This document shows positions 1-9,411 of a stretch of DNA of 64,000 bases, piece by piece; within the stretch, counting starts at the first letter, position 1, and each line of letters begins with the position of its first letter. The notes under the pieces were generated by a model that worked only from the letters and a program-made list of their open reading frames with translations, had not been told where the DNA came from and made no database searches. A program made the translations under genes and the position numbers. Origin of the DNA: an uncultured Myxococcales bacterium (lineage in GTDB: Bacteria > Myxococcota_A > UBA9042); NCBI GenBank assembly GCA_903924465.1, contig CAIYBN010000054.1, forward strand, positions 1 through 64,000, written 5' to 3'.

Positions 1-2
1 TC

Positions 3-125
3 GGCCGAACGCAAGGCGTGCGCGCGCGCTTCCGCGGGCTGGTGAAGAACAACTTCGACCTGCGGAGGCACATCGTGATCAATAACTGCTATGTACTCGC
101 TGGGTTATGGCGGGATGTAGGATAA
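3..125 (+). other. Open frame running in from the left edge, unidentified
   Basis: This frame is open from the window edge to a TAA at 123-125 and encodes about 40 residues of basic, unremarkable sequence. The other two forward frames close by position 45 and position 85. It could be the end of an upstream gene, or the N-terminal part of the broken TPR gene that follows, displaced by another frame error. No motif was recognised. Confidence 0.2.
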
Positions 126-777
126 CTGGTCGCGTCTCTAGTCAACCTGAGCCGCTGTTGAAAGCCGCGATTCTGCACCGACAACTGGGCAACAAGAAAG
201 CGGCAATGGACCACTTGCAGCACTATCTGCAGTTGGCGCCGAGGGATGCGCCCGGACGGGGCACGGCAGAGGCATTGCTGCAACAGCTGGACGGCCCACC
301 AAGTTCGGCCCGACCCTCGCCTCTGCTACCGGCTGGCGGCACTGGAGCGACGAGGCCAAGCGGGCAGGCTGCAGGCCCCGCAGACACGACCAAGCTGACT
401 GCGGGTGCGAGCGCGTCAGAGACTGTCCAGCCAGTGTCCACCGCGTCAAGATCGTCCAGATGGGTGGGCGGTTGGACAGCAATTGGCTTGGGCGGCGCGG
501 CCGTGCTCGGTGCCGGTCTTCTATTCTGGCCAGCAGTCAACAAGCCACACTCGACGACAACAAGTTGGCCAACGGCCAATTCGATGGCAACCGCATCAGC
601 GTCGACCAGGCTGCGGCCGGGCAAACCAGCATCAACGGCAAGTGGACCGGCTCGGTCGTGGCAGCAAGCGTCGGCATCGCAGCCATCGGCCTCGGCGTGT
701 GGTTGATTGCTGGCGATCGTGCCGACGTGGCGCTCTTGCCCAGCTGGGAAGGCGTCAGCGTCGTGGGGAGGTTCTGA
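107..777 (+). pseudogene. TPR/membrane protein with a broken reading frame
   Basis: The first frame (from ATG 107) gives one TPR-like helix pair ending in HYLQLAP (about residues 18-52), then a long Pro/Ala/Ser-rich linker and a hydrophobic segment ending GAGLLFW. It then degrades into low-complexity sequence until 706. A different frame takes over with sensible sequence at about 529: a soluble stretch containing KLANGQFDGNR, a second membrane segment (AASVGIAAIGLGVWLIAG) and the ending SVVGRF before TGA at 775-777. Joining them needs a one-base backward shift near 527-530. TPR plus two membrane segments plus a short C-terminal tail occurs in myxobacterial proteins of unknown role. The true start may lie upstream. 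A sequencing error, a real frameshift mutation and decay are all possible. The next gene starts two bases after this stop. Confidence 0.6.
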
Positions 778-778
778 A

Positions 779-2107
779 GTGCGTGCTGTCATCATTCTCG
801 CAGTCGTGGTGGCACTTGGTTGTCGGGCTATTCCGACGACCGCCGCCTTCGACTTTTCAGACGGCGATGGCGCCGTCGGTTCGGATGCGAATCCGGGCAC
901 TGATGTCATCGAGATAGCGGATGTTCAAGATGACCTGGCGGATCTGAACGACGTCGCGGTTCTCTTGGATGGAGCGGATGCCACGGACGTCAACGCCGGC
1001 CAGGATGCCACAGATGTCGATGCTGAGCAGGATGTAGTCAACGCAGGCTCGGATGGCGTCGTGACAACCTGCGACGGCAAGAACTGCGACGATGGCGTGC
1101 CATGCACGATCGACAGCTGCAACGCCACATCTGGCTGTGTGCATACGCCGGATAACGGCAAGTGCGTAGACAACAAACCGTGCACGTCGGATTTCTGCAA
1201 TGCCTCAACGGGTTGCCTCAACGCCAACATGAGCGGCAGTTGCGACGATGGTGACGCTTGCACGACCAACGACACGTGCAGCGCAGGCATCTGCAAGGGC
1301 AGTCCTCCCGTGTGCGGCAACGGCAAATGCGAGTGCGCGGAAGATGCACAGACGTGTCCCGCAGATTGCGTCGTCGAACCGCTGATGGTCAGTCTGCCGG
1401 CAGGCACCTTTCTCATGGGTTCGCCCGCCGGTGTTGGCAATGACGACGAACACCCCCAGCATCAGGTGACCCTTTCGGCGTTCCAGATCGACAAGAGTGA
1501 GGTGACTGTGGCGCAGTACACCGTCTTCTACAACCAGCTCATCCCCACGCAGAAATGCAACAAGCCCAATTCGGATAACATGAAGTGCGCGCAGCCGGGC
1601 ACGACTCAGGCTTGTAATTGGGGCGTCGTGGGCAAGGAGCAGCATCCGATCAACTGCGTGGACTGGTTCCAGGCCAGCGCCTATTGCCAGTGGGCCCACA
1701 TGGGCGGTCGACTGCCAACGGAGGCCGAGTGGGAATACGCAGCTCGGAGCGGCGGAAAAGCCCAAATCTATCCGTGGGGTGACGCTGCACCGACGTGTAG
1801 CTTTGCCAACTACTTCACGTGCAACTCAGACTCGACAGCCGTGACCTGTTCGCATCCATCCGGCAACAGCAGTCAGGGTGCCTGCGATTTGGCCGGCAAC
1901 GGGTACGAATGGTGCTGGGATTGGCAGGGCGCCTATTCGGCGACCGCACAGACAGATCCAATCGGCCCCTATCTGGGCAATTACCGCGTGCTTCGCGGTG
2001 GTGGGTGGGAAGACCCGCCCGAGGCGTTGCGCGCAGCGATGCGTTATCAAAATAGCGACTCCAACTTCAGCAACTATGCGACATTTCGCTGTGTCAGGAC
2101 TCTCTAA
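779..2107 (+). CDS. Lipoprotein with Cys-rich repeats and an FGE/SUMF1-like domain
   Basis: A strong ribosome site GGGGAGG (765-771) lies 7 bases before GTG 779, so this is the chosen start. The product is about 442 residues. A short hydrophobic leader ends in ALGC, a weak lipobox with Cys15. An Asp/Val-rich linker follows (about 20-95), then two or three CxDGxxCTxDxC repeats (about 97-185) of the kind found in slime-mould surface proteins. Residues about 202-441 form a formylglycine-generating-enzyme-like domain with GTFLMGS, RLPTEAEWEYAAR and RGGGWED. The paired catalytic cysteines of true sulfatase-modifying enzymes are not visible in the usual C-terminal position, so this is more likely a binding scaffold (C-type-lectin fold) than an oxidase. 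It sits two bases after the broken TPR gene, probably in one transcript. A GC hairpin follows the stop. Confidence 0.85.
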   Translation: MRAVIILAVVVALGCRAIPTTAAFDFSDGDGAVGSDANPGTDVIEIADVQDDLADLNDVAVLLDGADATDVNAGQDATDVDAEQDVVNAGSDGVVTTCDGKNCDDGVPCTIDSCNATSGCVHTPDNGKCVDNKPCTSDFCNASTGCLNANMSGSCDDGDACTTNDTCSAGICKGSPPVCGNGKCECAEDAQTCPADCVVEPLMVSLPAGTFLMGSPAGVGNDDEHPQHQVTLSAFQIDKSEVTVAQYTVFYNQLIPTQKCNKPNSDNMKCAQPGTTQACNWGVVGKEQHPINCVDWFQASAYCQWAHMGGRLPTEAEWEYAARSGGKAQIYPWGDAAPTCSFANYFTCNSDSTAVTCSHPSGNSSQGACDLAGNGYEWCWDWQGAYSATAQTDPIGPYLGNYRVLRGGGWEDPPEALRAAMRYQNSDSNFSNYATFRCVRTL

Positions 2108-2126
2108 CGGCGCGCACCGTGCGCCG
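2108..2126 (+). terminator. GC-rich hairpin just after the FGE-lipoprotein stop
   Basis: An 8-bp stem (CGGC..GCAC against GTGCGCCG) with a two-base bulge and a one-base loop begins at the first base after TAA 2105-2107. There is no T tract, so it may act as a weak or Rho-assisted terminator between these converging genes. Confidence 0.35.
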
Positions 2127-2189
2127 ATCGAAGGCGGGGCGAGTGGGCTACTCGATAAACCTCACCCAAACCGACGACCTGATTCGAAT

Positions 2190-2295
2190 ACCAAATTTCG
2201 TTGGTCCAATCGTTTGCATCTGGGACTGGGACCGCCGGCGGGCCTCCGTTGGCATGTCGCGGATCGCGGACGCTTGATCTCCAATTTCGATCAGC
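2190..2295. repeat. Intergenic repeat, copy A
   Basis: About 105 bases that align almost without gaps, at roughly 70% identity by eye, to 25011-25118, and more loosely to 11891-11968. It starts with a small hairpin, ACCAA/TTGGT, shares CTGGGACCG and GTCGCGGATC in the middle, and ends with a GATC/GATC inverted repeat that runs into the stop codon of the ABC ATPase gene (2291-2293). All three copies lie directly 3' of a minus-strand gene. The function is unknown; a transcribed 3'-end structure or a decayed mobile repeat is possible. Confidence 0.6.
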
Positions 2296-3187
2296 GCGTA
2301 TGCCGTGGCTCGGAATCATCAGAAGCCGCGTCCCGCGTCATCACGCCAATCACCGGCCCCTTGCTCCCGTCGCCCTTGCGGAAAAACTCCTGGACGATCG
2401 CATCGCGACTGAGCATCGCCTCAGCCTCCGTCCCCGCGAAGTGCACTTTGCCATGGAGCAGCAGCACGTACCGGTCACACGCCGGACGCATCCGGTCGAT
2501 ATCGTGGCTGATGACCAGGCACGTCGAATTGCGATGCGCTTGCGTCCGACGGATGAGGTTGAAGATCTTCGACGACGTCACCGGGTCCAGGCCGGCGGTC
2601 GGATCATCAAAGAAGATCAGCTCCGGGTCGTTGATGTTCGCCCGCGCCAGACCGACGCGCTTTTTCATCCCGCCGGACAGCTCATTGGGCATCAGATGCC
2701 GCACATTGGGCAGGTCAACCTCCGCCAGCCGCTCCTGCACCTTGAGCTGAATCTCGTCCGGCTTGGCGATGCCGCGCTGCACCATTGGAAACGCGACGTT
2801 TTCGCCGACCGTCATGAAATCGAACAGCGCGTAGTTCTGAAAGACCAGCCCCACGCGCTCGCGCAGGCGCTGCCGCGACTTCTGGTCGATCGCCAGCAGG
2901 TCCTGGCCCAGCACTTCGATGTGGCCGTCGTCCGGCTCCATCAACCCGCAGCAAATCTTGACGAAGACCGATTTGCCCACGCCGCCTGGACCAATCACGC
3001 CGACGACTTCGCCCTCGCGCATTTCGAAATCGATGCCGTCCAGCACCACCGCGTCGCCAAAGTTCTTTTTCAAGCCGCGCACGCGCAGCACCACGTCGCC
3101 CAGCTGCTTGGTCGACCGCGGACCGGCGCCATACGGCATCGGCGGCATGTCACGGGCCAGCGTGTCGCGAAAGTTCATCTCCGTCAT
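2291..3187 (-). CDS. ABC transporter ATP-binding protein, MlaF-like
   Basis: A 298-residue ATPase subunit with the full set of ABC motifs: Walker A GPGGVGKS (about 66-73), Q-loop VFQNYALFD (about 115-123), signature LSGGMKKR (about 170), Walker B ELIFFDDP (about 189-197) with Asp in place of the usual catalytic Glu, and H-loop ISHD (about 226-229). The LSGGMKKR signature and TAGLDPV tail resemble MlaF/Ttg2A, the ATPase of the phospholipid-trafficking Mla system. The first residues (about 1-30) are extra. The Walker B Asp may slow or abolish hydrolysis. No permease or MCE protein lies nearby, so the partner must be elsewhere. Its ATG overlaps the TGA of the upstream TPR lipoprotein gene (ATGA), implying translational coupling. 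It is the last gene of a minus-strand operon. Confidence 0.85.
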   Translation of the reverse strand: MTEMNFRDTLARDMPPMPYGAGPRSTKQLGDVVLRVRGLKKNFGDAVVLDGIDFEMREGEVVGVIGPGGVGKSVFVKICCGLMEPDDGHIEVLGQDLLAIDQKSRQRLRERVGLVFQNYALFDFMTVGENVAFPMVQRGIAKPDEIQLKVQERLAEVDLPNVRHLMPNELSGGMKKRVGLARANINDPELIFFDDPTAGLDPVTSSKIFNLIRRTQAHRNSTCLVISHDIDRMRPACDRYVLLLHGKVHFAGTEAEAMLSRDAIVQEFFRKGDGSKGPVIGVMTRDAASDDSEPRHTR

Positions 3188-4356
3188 GGCGTTGTCCCCG
3201 GCGCCTTGCGCAGCTTCTCCTGCAGCTCGACGATCTTCGCCTGCGCCAGCGCCACTTCCTTGGGCGCAATCGGCGGATGCTCAGCCAAATCATGCAGGCA
3301 GCGTTCCTTCATCTCCGCGGTCTCCGACTCGCTGCAGATGCGCTGGTCGTTCTCATCCATGTCGGCCTGCTTGTCCGTCGCCGTCTGAATCAGCTCCCGA
3401 CACGTCGCCATCGCGTCCTGCAAGTGGCCCCGCTGTTCCTGGATGGACACCACCGTCCACAGATACGGCACGATCTTGCGCGGCCGCTTCAGCATCTCCG
3501 GCAAGTGCCGCGCGTGGAGCTCCGCCCGCGCCAGGTTCTGCAGCGGCCCGCGGTACAACTCAATCAGCCGCGACGCCGCGTCCATGTGTGCGCTCAACGC
3601 GTAGCTCGCAAAGATGTGGCTGGTCTCGTACGTCTCAATCACCCGCTCCAGAATCACCGCCTCTTCGGCGTAGCGCTCCAGCTTGTGCAGGATTTTCGTG
3701 TGCAACATCCACGCGTCCGGCACCGTCTGCGCATCTGGATAATCGGTCTCCAGCCGTGTCAGCAGCACCAGCGCCCGCTGCTGGGCATCCGGCGTGCCTT
3801 CTTCCTCGCGCAGCATCGCGCCACGCAGCAGATAGTTGTCCGCCAGTTCGCTGTGCGGATCAGCGTCGTAGAGCTTTTCAAACAACCGCTCCATCGACTC
3901 GCGCGCCACGCTGTCCGACTGGCCGTGCTTGTACAGGTGATCCAGCGCGCGTTGGCTCGCCGCCTCATCCGGCGCGAGACCGCAAATCGTGATCCACATC
4001 TTCAGCGCGTCCGCCTGCTGGTTCAGCTCGTAGTAACGCAGCTCGCTCGCGTGCATGAGCGCGCGCATGCGCACGCCGCGATCCCGGCCATCGGACGCAA
4101 TCGCCTCGTAGCAGGTCGCCGATTGCTGGAACTTGTGATCGCGGGCGTAGACCTCGCATTCCATCAGCGCCGCTTCGTCGGCATCGCGCGGATCTTTCGC
4201 CGATTGCTGCAACGCCTTATAGCGCGCTACCGCCAGGTCGTGCTGACCGTCGATGTACAGCTTCTCGGTGTAGTAGAAGTCCGCGTCCCAACGCAGCAAC
4301 TGCGGATCATGCGCACAGGCCGCGAGCAACACGAGAAAGGGCAGGGCGTGGCGCAT
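3184..4356 (-). CDS. TPR-type helical-repeat lipoprotein
   Basis: The open frame runs further upstream, but that part lies inside the preceding gene. The ATG at 4354-4356 begins a clear lipoprotein signal, MRHALPFLVLLAAC, with lipobox LAAC (Cys14). The mature 377 residues are all helical-looking with TPR character, for example HDLAVARYKALQQSAKD, several further pairs in the middle and a Lys/Gln-rich helix at the end. Asp is absent at position +2. The protein probably acts as a periplasmic or outer-membrane scaffold; no catalytic motif was seen. It starts 14 bases after the large Cys-rich lipoprotein stops and overlaps the ABC ATPase by four bases, so the three are very likely co-transcribed and may form one complex. 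Conserved hypothetical is the safe label. Confidence 0.8.
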   Translation of the reverse strand: MRHALPFLVLLAACAHDPQLLRWDADFYYTEKLYIDGQHDLAVARYKALQQSAKDPRDADEAALMECEVYARDHKFQQSATCYEAIASDGRDRGVRMRALMHASELRYYELNQQADALKMWITICGLAPDEAASQRALDHLYKHGQSDSVARESMERLFEKLYDADPHSELADNYLLRGAMLREEEGTPDAQQRALVLLTRLETDYPDAQTVPDAWMLHTKILHKLERYAEEAVILERVIETYETSHIFASYALSAHMDAASRLIELYRGPLQNLARAELHARHLPEMLKRPRKIVPYLWTVVSIQEQRGHLQDAMATCRELIQTATDKQADMDENDQRICSESETAEMKERCLHDLAEHPPIAPKEVALAQAKIVELQEKLRKAPGTTP

Positions 4357-4370
4357 GGACTCCAGAGCGG

Positions 4371-7300
4371 CTATTGCAAGACTACGTCGTCGATCGTCCA
4401 CGTGGCCGTCTGGGCGACGACCGCGGTGGAGGTCAGCAGGAAGCCAATTTCCACCTGACCGGTGAGCGACGGGATGAACACCTTGTACGCGCTGCTCGCC
4501 GGCGAGGTCGGCACGTTGATGAGCTGCACCTCCGTCCAGCTCGCGCCGTCGGTTGAAATGCGCACGGAGATCGTCGAGTTGCTGGGCAAGCCGCCAATGG
4601 GGCCGCCCTGACCGGTGTAGCCCATCGTAAACGTCAGCGTTGCAGATTTCTGTGTGCCGGTCTTGAGCATCGGCGAAGCCAAAAGCGTGCCGACCGTCGC
4701 GAAGTTGGGGAGGTTGCTCTGCACGGTGACCGACGCGCTGTGGCCGCCGTTGGCGCCGGTGCCGAGGCCCCAGTTGCCGGTGCCAAAGCCGGGCTGCTGG
4801 GTCGCGATCCAGCCGCCTTCGCTGAACGACTTCAAGTATTCGTCGAAGTTGTCCTTCCACGGCAGCACGCTGCCGTTCTCGCACGCGTCGCCGATGCCGT
4901 TGCCGTTGCTGTCTTTCTGGTCGGGGTTGTAGACCAGCGGGCAGTTGTCCTTGACGTCCGGCACGCCGTCGTTGTCGTCATCCGGGTCGCAGGCGTCGCC
5001 CAAGCCGTCCTTGTCATTGTCGGCCTGATCCGCATTCACCGTCAGCGGGCAGTTGTCGTTGATGTCGAGAATGCCGTCGTTGTCGTCATCGGTGTCGCAG
5101 GAATCGGGAATGCCGTCGCCGTCGGTGTCGACGCTCTTCAACTGGCCCGAGCCAATCGCGAACTGGTCGATGAACACGCCCGCGGTGGTGTTGGCCATGC
5201 CGTCCAAGCTCTGGAAGTTGAAGCGGAAACGCACGGACTGGCCGCCGTAGCTGGACAAGTCGACCAGCTGGTTGCCCCACGTGTTGATGAGCGTATTGGC
5301 GCCCTTGGCGACGAGGTTGCTCCAGTTGTTGTACGCGCCGGTCTCGGTGGCGATTTGCAGGTCGATGAGGTCCCAACTTGTGCCGCCTTCGATGGCGAAC
5401 AGGTACCAGTAGCTGAGCGTCACCTTGACGCCAATCGGCAGCGCGACGGTCGGTGAGGTGGCGATGCCGTTGGTCGGCTGGCCGCCGCCGTCGTAGTTGC
5501 CGGTGGCGGGATTGCCGTACCAGAGCGCGCCCGGCTTGGTCTTGGACTCGCCTTTGCTCCAGACCTGCCAGCCCACGCCGTTCATCGGCGCGGTGAACGT
5601 CCAGCCGCCGTTGGTGTTGTCGTCAAACTGCCACACCGCCACGCCGCCTTCGTCGGTCAAGCCGTTGCAGTTGTCGTCGACGCCGTTGCACGGAATGTCC
5701 AGCGCTTGCGGCGCATTCGGGTTGTACGGCGCGCAGTCGGACACGTTCGGATAACCGTCGCCGTCAATGTCGTCGTCGCAGACATCGCCAAACGCGTCAC
5801 CGTCCAGGTTGGCCTGATCCGGGTTGGCCACCAGCGGGCAGTTGTCGCACGCGTCGCCGACGCCATCCAGGTCCGAGTCCTTCTGATCCGGATTCGCCGT
5901 GACCTTGCAGTTGTCGCACGCGTCGCCAATCTTGTCCTTGTCCGTGTCGGTCTGGTCGACGTTGACCACGAGTGGGCAGTTGTCGCTCGGATTCAGGTAG
6001 CCGTCATTGTCCTTGTCCGCGTCGCACGCGTCGCCGTACTGGTCGCCGTCGGTGTTCAGCTGATCCGGGTTGTAGACGCTCACGCAGTTGTCCGTCGCGT
6101 TCAGCACGCCGTCGCCGTCCAGGTCCGGGTCACAGGCGTCGCCGATGCCGTCCTTGTCCGTGTCCGCCTGCGTCGGGTTGCTGACGGTCGGGCAGTTGTC
6201 GACTGGATCGCAAATGCCGTCCTTGTCGGTGTCCTTGCAGCACGACGGCGCGCTCGACGGCGCGTGGATGCAGCCGCTCGCCGTGCAGGAATCGATGGTG
6301 CACACCTGATTGTCGTTGCAATCGGTGTCGGTGAAGCAGTCGGACGGCGTGACGCACTCGGAAAGCACGCAGACCTGGCCGGTGCCGCACGCGCCGCAGG
6401 AGCCGCCGCAGCCGTCGTCGCCGCACGGTTTGCCGCCGCACGTGGGCACGCACGCGGCCACGCACGCCTGCGTTTGCGTGTCGCACGCGGTGCTCGGGCC
6501 ACAGGTGCCGCAGATCCCGCCGCAGCCGTCCGGGCCGCAAGTTTTGCCCTTGCAGTTGGACGCGCACAGGCACTGGCCGTCGACGCTGCAGAAGATCTGG
6601 TTGCCGCTGCACGTGCCGCAGGAGCCGCCGCAGCCGTCGTCGCCGCATTTCTTGGCGCCGCAGGCCGGGATGCACGGGCAGAGGCCGCAGTCCTGCGGGC
6701 AGCCGCTGCAGGTCTCACCGGCGTTGGGCTGGCAGGAGAAGTCACCGCACGACGGAATTGGGCAGCAGTCCTTGGAGCAGGTGTCGCAGGTCTCGCCGGC
6801 GTCGCAGGTGCCGTTGCCGCATTGGATGGGGCAGAGGCCGCAGTCGGTCGGGCAGCTGGAGCAGCTTTCGCCGACGTTGCACGCGCCGTTGCCGCACACC
6901 GGCGGGCACGCGCCGCAGTCGCTGGCGCAGTTGGAGCAGCTCTCCTTGCCGGGCGCGCAGACGCCGTCGCCGCAGGTCGGCGGAATCACCGCGCACGCAC
7001 CTGTCGCGTCGCACACGCTGTTGGGCGGGCAGGTGCCGCACGAGCCGCCGCAGTTGTCCGCGCCGCACTGCTTGAGGCTGCCGTCCGCTTTGGCGCATTG
7101 CGGCGTGCAGGTGGTGCCGCAGCCGCCGCAGGACTTGCCTTGGCACTTGCTCACACAGCTGCTGTCCCACGCGCTGGCGCAGCAGAACGGGTCCAGGTCG
7201 CACACGCATTTCTCGCAGCCGCAGCCGCCGCAGCCGGGCAGGCCGGGCGTGGGCGTGCAGCCGTCGTTGGGCGGGCATTTGCCGCAGTCGCTGGCGCAGT

Positions 7301-9377
7301 TGTTGCAGGTCTCGCCTTGCGCCGCCGCGCACACGCCGTCGCCGCAGACCGGCGTGCATTGACCGCAGTCCTTGGGGCAGTTGGTGCAGGTTTCGCCGTT
7401 TGGGTCGCACTTGCCGTCGCCGCAGACGCCGGTGCACGGGCCGCAATCCTTCGGGCAGCTGCTGCAGTTCTCGATGGATGGATCGCACTTGCCGTCGCCG
7501 CAGGTCACCGGGCACGGGCCGCAGTCCTGCGGGCAGTTGCTGCATGTCTCAAAATTCGGGTCGCATTTGCCGTCGCCGCAGGTCACCGGGCAGGGGCCGC
7601 AATCGCCGGGGCAGGTGCTGCAGGTTTCCGCGCCGCCGCAGACGCCGTTGCCGCAGACTTCCGGGCACTTGCCGCAGTCGGAGGCGCACGTGGTGCAGTC
7701 CTCGCCGGTCTCGCAGTTGCCGTTGCCGCACTTGGCCGGGCAGGCGCCGCAGTCGCTGGTGCAGTTGCTGCACGTCTCGTTGGCGTTGCAGGTGCCGTCG
7801 CCGCAGAACACCGGGCATTGACCGCAGTCGCCGGGGCAGTTGCTGCACGTCTCGCCGACATCCGCCTGGCACGTGAAATCGCCACAGGTCGGCGGGCACT
7901 TGCCGCAGTCGCCGGGGCAGGTGCCGCACGATTCGCCGCTGCCGCAGACGCCGTTGCCGCAGACTTCCGGACAAATGCCGCAGTCTTTGGAGCAGGTGCT
8001 GCACGTTTCTGTGCCGTTGCAGGCGTTGTCGCCGCAGGTGGTCGGGCAGTTGCCGCCGCACGCGCCGCAGAGGGTGACGCATTGCGCATCCCAGGCAGTC
8101 GCGCCGCAGAAGGGATCCTGATTGAAGACGCACGCCTGGCACGCGCAGTTGTCGCAGCCCGGCGTCGCTTTCACGCTGCAGCCGTCGCTGCAGATGCCGC
8201 AGTCCTTCGCGCAATTTTTGCAGGTCTCGCTGTTGGGATCGCACTTGCCGTCGCCGCAAGCCACCGGGCACGGGCCGCAGTCGACTTTGCAGGTCGTGCA
8301 CGATTCCGTCGCGTCGCATTGGCCGTCGCCGCACAACGGTTTGCACGGTCCGCAGTCCGCTTTGCACGTCAGGCAGTCTTCGGTCGCGTCGCATTTGCCG
8401 TCACCGCAGACGATGGGGCACTTGCCGCAGTCTTCCGGGCAATTGCCGCACAGCTCGCCGCCCGCCGCGTCGCATTGGCCGTCGCCGCAGACCGGCGCGC
8501 ACTTGCCGCAGTCCTTCGGGCAGCTACCGCAGGCCTCGCCGATTTGCGGATTGCACGAGCCGTCGCCGCAAATTTCGCAGACGCCGCAGTCGTTCGGGCA
8601 GTTCTTGCAGTCTTCGCCGGTGCTGGTGTCGCATTTGCCGTCGCCGCATTTGGCGCAGGAGCCGCAATCGCCGGGGCAGGTGTTGCAGTCTTCTGTACCG
8701 TTCGGGTCGCAGGTGCCGTCGCCGCACTTGGCTTGGCATTGGCCGCAGTCAGGCGGGCAAGTCTTGCAGTCTTCGCCGGCGACCAAATTGCACTGGCCGT
8801 CGCCGCAGCCCTGGCAAATTCCGCAATCATTGGGGCAGGTTTTGCACGATTCACCGGTGCCGGGCGTGCACGAACCGTCGCCGCACACCGCGCACGCGCC
8901 GCAGTCCTGGCTGCAGGACTTGCAGGTTTCGCCGCCGGCGCCGTCACAGGTGCCATCGCCGCAAACCGGGCCGCACTTGCCGCAATCTTTGGCGCAGGTC
9001 GTGCACGTTTCGCCGTTGAGCTTGTCGCAAAATCCGTCGCCGCACGTCGCCGGGCAGGGGCCGCAGTCGCTGGCGCAGGTCGCGCACGTCTCGCCAGCGA
9101 TCTTGTCGCAGACGCCGTCGCCGCAGGTGGCGGGCAATTCGTTGTCGATCGTGTCGGGCACGGTGACATCGACGATGTCGTCGGTTGCCGTCGCGTCGCT
9201 GCCGAGGTGCGGAATGTCGTCTACGGTGTCGGCGTACGGGTTGTCATAGGCGACGAGCGGGACATCGCCGCCGCCGCACGCGGTCAGGCCGAGGCTACTG
9301 CCGACAACCGCGACCAGCCACAGGGCTGAGGGCGTGCTGAACCGACGAAAAGACTTCAAACAGCCGTCGTTTGCCAT
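4371..9377 (-). CDS. Giant Cys-rich lipoprotein with TSP3 repeats
   Basis: This encodes 1,668 residues. The signal ends with lipobox LTAC (Cys34), followed by an Asp/Thr/Val-rich spacer (about 35-83). Residues about 84-880 hold about 26 tandem units of the type CGDGxC..ExCxxCxxDCGxC, interrupted by two longer variant units containing DPFC and AWD. Four CGxDxCGGxCGxC units follow (the first within the previous block, three at about 905-1015). Next come a thrombospondin type 3 Ca-binding block (about 1044-1219), a single MopE-like CNGVDDNCNGLTDE, a beta-sandwich-like domain (about 1246-1405), a second TSP3 block (about 1411-1502) and a C-terminal MAM/jelly-roll-like domain (about 1506-1667). 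Dense disulfides and calcium sites suggest a long rigid surface stalk bearing beta domains. The position between a vWA lipoprotein and a TPR lipoprotein supports a shared surface structure. Exact function is unknown. Confidence 0.85.
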   Translation of the reverse strand: MANDGCLKSFRRFSTPSALWLVAVVGSSLGLTACGGGDVPLVAYDNPYADTVDDIPHLGSDATATDDIVDVTVPDTIDNELPATCGDGVCDKIAGETCATCASDCGPCPATCGDGFCDKLNGETCTTCAKDCGKCGPVCGDGTCDGAGGETCKSCSQDCGACAVCGDGSCTPGTGESCKTCPNDCGICQGCGDGQCNLVAGEDCKTCPPDCGQCQAKCGDGTCDPNGTEDCNTCPGDCGSCAKCGDGKCDTSTGEDCKNCPNDCGVCEICGDGSCNPQIGEACGSCPKDCGKCAPVCGDGQCDAAGGELCGNCPEDCGKCPIVCGDGKCDATEDCLTCKADCGPCKPLCGDGQCDATESCTTCKVDCGPCPVACGDGKCDPNSETCKNCAKDCGICSDGCSVKATPGCDNCACQACVFNQDPFCGATAWDAQCVTLCGACGGNCPTTCGDNACNGTETCSTCSKDCGICPEVCGNGVCGSGESCGTCPGDCGKCPPTCGDFTCQADVGETCSNCPGDCGQCPVFCGDGTCNANETCSNCTSDCGACPAKCGNGNCETGEDCTTCASDCGKCPEVCGNGVCGGAETCSTCPGDCGPCPVTCGDGKCDPNFETCSNCPQDCGPCPVTCGDGKCDPSIENCSSCPKDCGPCTGVCGDGKCDPNGETCTNCPKDCGQCTPVCGDGVCAAAQGETCNNCASDCGKCPPNDGCTPTPGLPGCGGCGCEKCVCDLDPFCCASAWDSSCVSKCQGKSCGGCGTTCTPQCAKADGSLKQCGADNCGGSCGTCPPNSVCDATGACAVIPPTCGDGVCAPGKESCSNCASDCGACPPVCGNGACNVGESCSSCPTDCGLCPIQCGNGTCDAGETCDTCSKDCCPIPSCGDFSCQPNAGETCSGCPQDCGLCPCIPACGAKKCGDDGCGGSCGTCSGNQIFCSVDGQCLCASNCKGKTCGPDGCGGICGTCGPSTACDTQTQACVAACVPTCGGKPCGDDGCGGSCGACGTGQVCVLSECVTPSDCFTDTDCNDNQVCTIDSCTASGCIHAPSSAPSCCKDTDKDGICDPVDNCPTVSNPTQADTDKDGIGDACDPDLDGDGVLNATDNCVSVYNPDQLNTDGDQYGDACDADKDNDGYLNPSDNCPLVVNVDQTDTDKDKIGDACDNCKVTANPDQKDSDLDGVGDACDNCPLVANPDQANLDGDAFGDVCDDDIDGDGYPNVSDCAPYNPNAPQALDIPCNGVDDNCNGLTDEGGVAVWQFDDNTNGGWTFTAPMNGVGWQVWSKGESKTKPGALWYGNPATGNYDGGGQPTNGIATSPTVALPIGVKVTLSYWYLFAIEGGTSWDLIDLQIATETGAYNNWSNLVAKGANTLINTWGNQLVDLSSYGGQSVRFRFNFQSLDGMANTTAGVFIDQFAIGSGQLKSVDTDGDGIPDSCDTDDDNDGILDINDNCPLTVNADQADNDKDGLGDACDPDDDNDGVPDVKDNCPLVYNPDQKDSNGNGIGDACENGSVLPWKDNFDEYLKSFSEGGWIATQQPGFGTGNWGLGTGANGGHSASVTVQSNLPNFATVGTLLASPMLKTGTQKSATLTFTMGYTGQGGPIGGLPSNSTISVRISTDGASWTEVQLINVPTSPASSAYKVFIPSLTGQVEIGFLLTSTAVVAQTATWTIDDVVLQ

Positions 9378-9411
9378 GACTGCCTACCCACCGGCGTCTG
9401 GAACGCGCGGC

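Noticed and set aside
527..540. Programmed -1 ribosomal frameshift in the TPR gene
   Set aside because: There is no slippery heptamer or downstream structure; a sequencing or mutational error is simpler.
2201..3388. Long plus-strand frame opposite the ABC ATPase
   Set aside because: It lacks recognisable motifs and the opposite strand encodes a complete ABC protein.
5706..9329. Very long open frame on the plus strand opposite the giant Cys-rich lipoprotein gene
   Set aside because: It is an Ala/Val/Arg-rich product created by the periodic GC-rich codon pattern of the repeats on the other strand. Similar frames lie opposite every repeat-rich gene.
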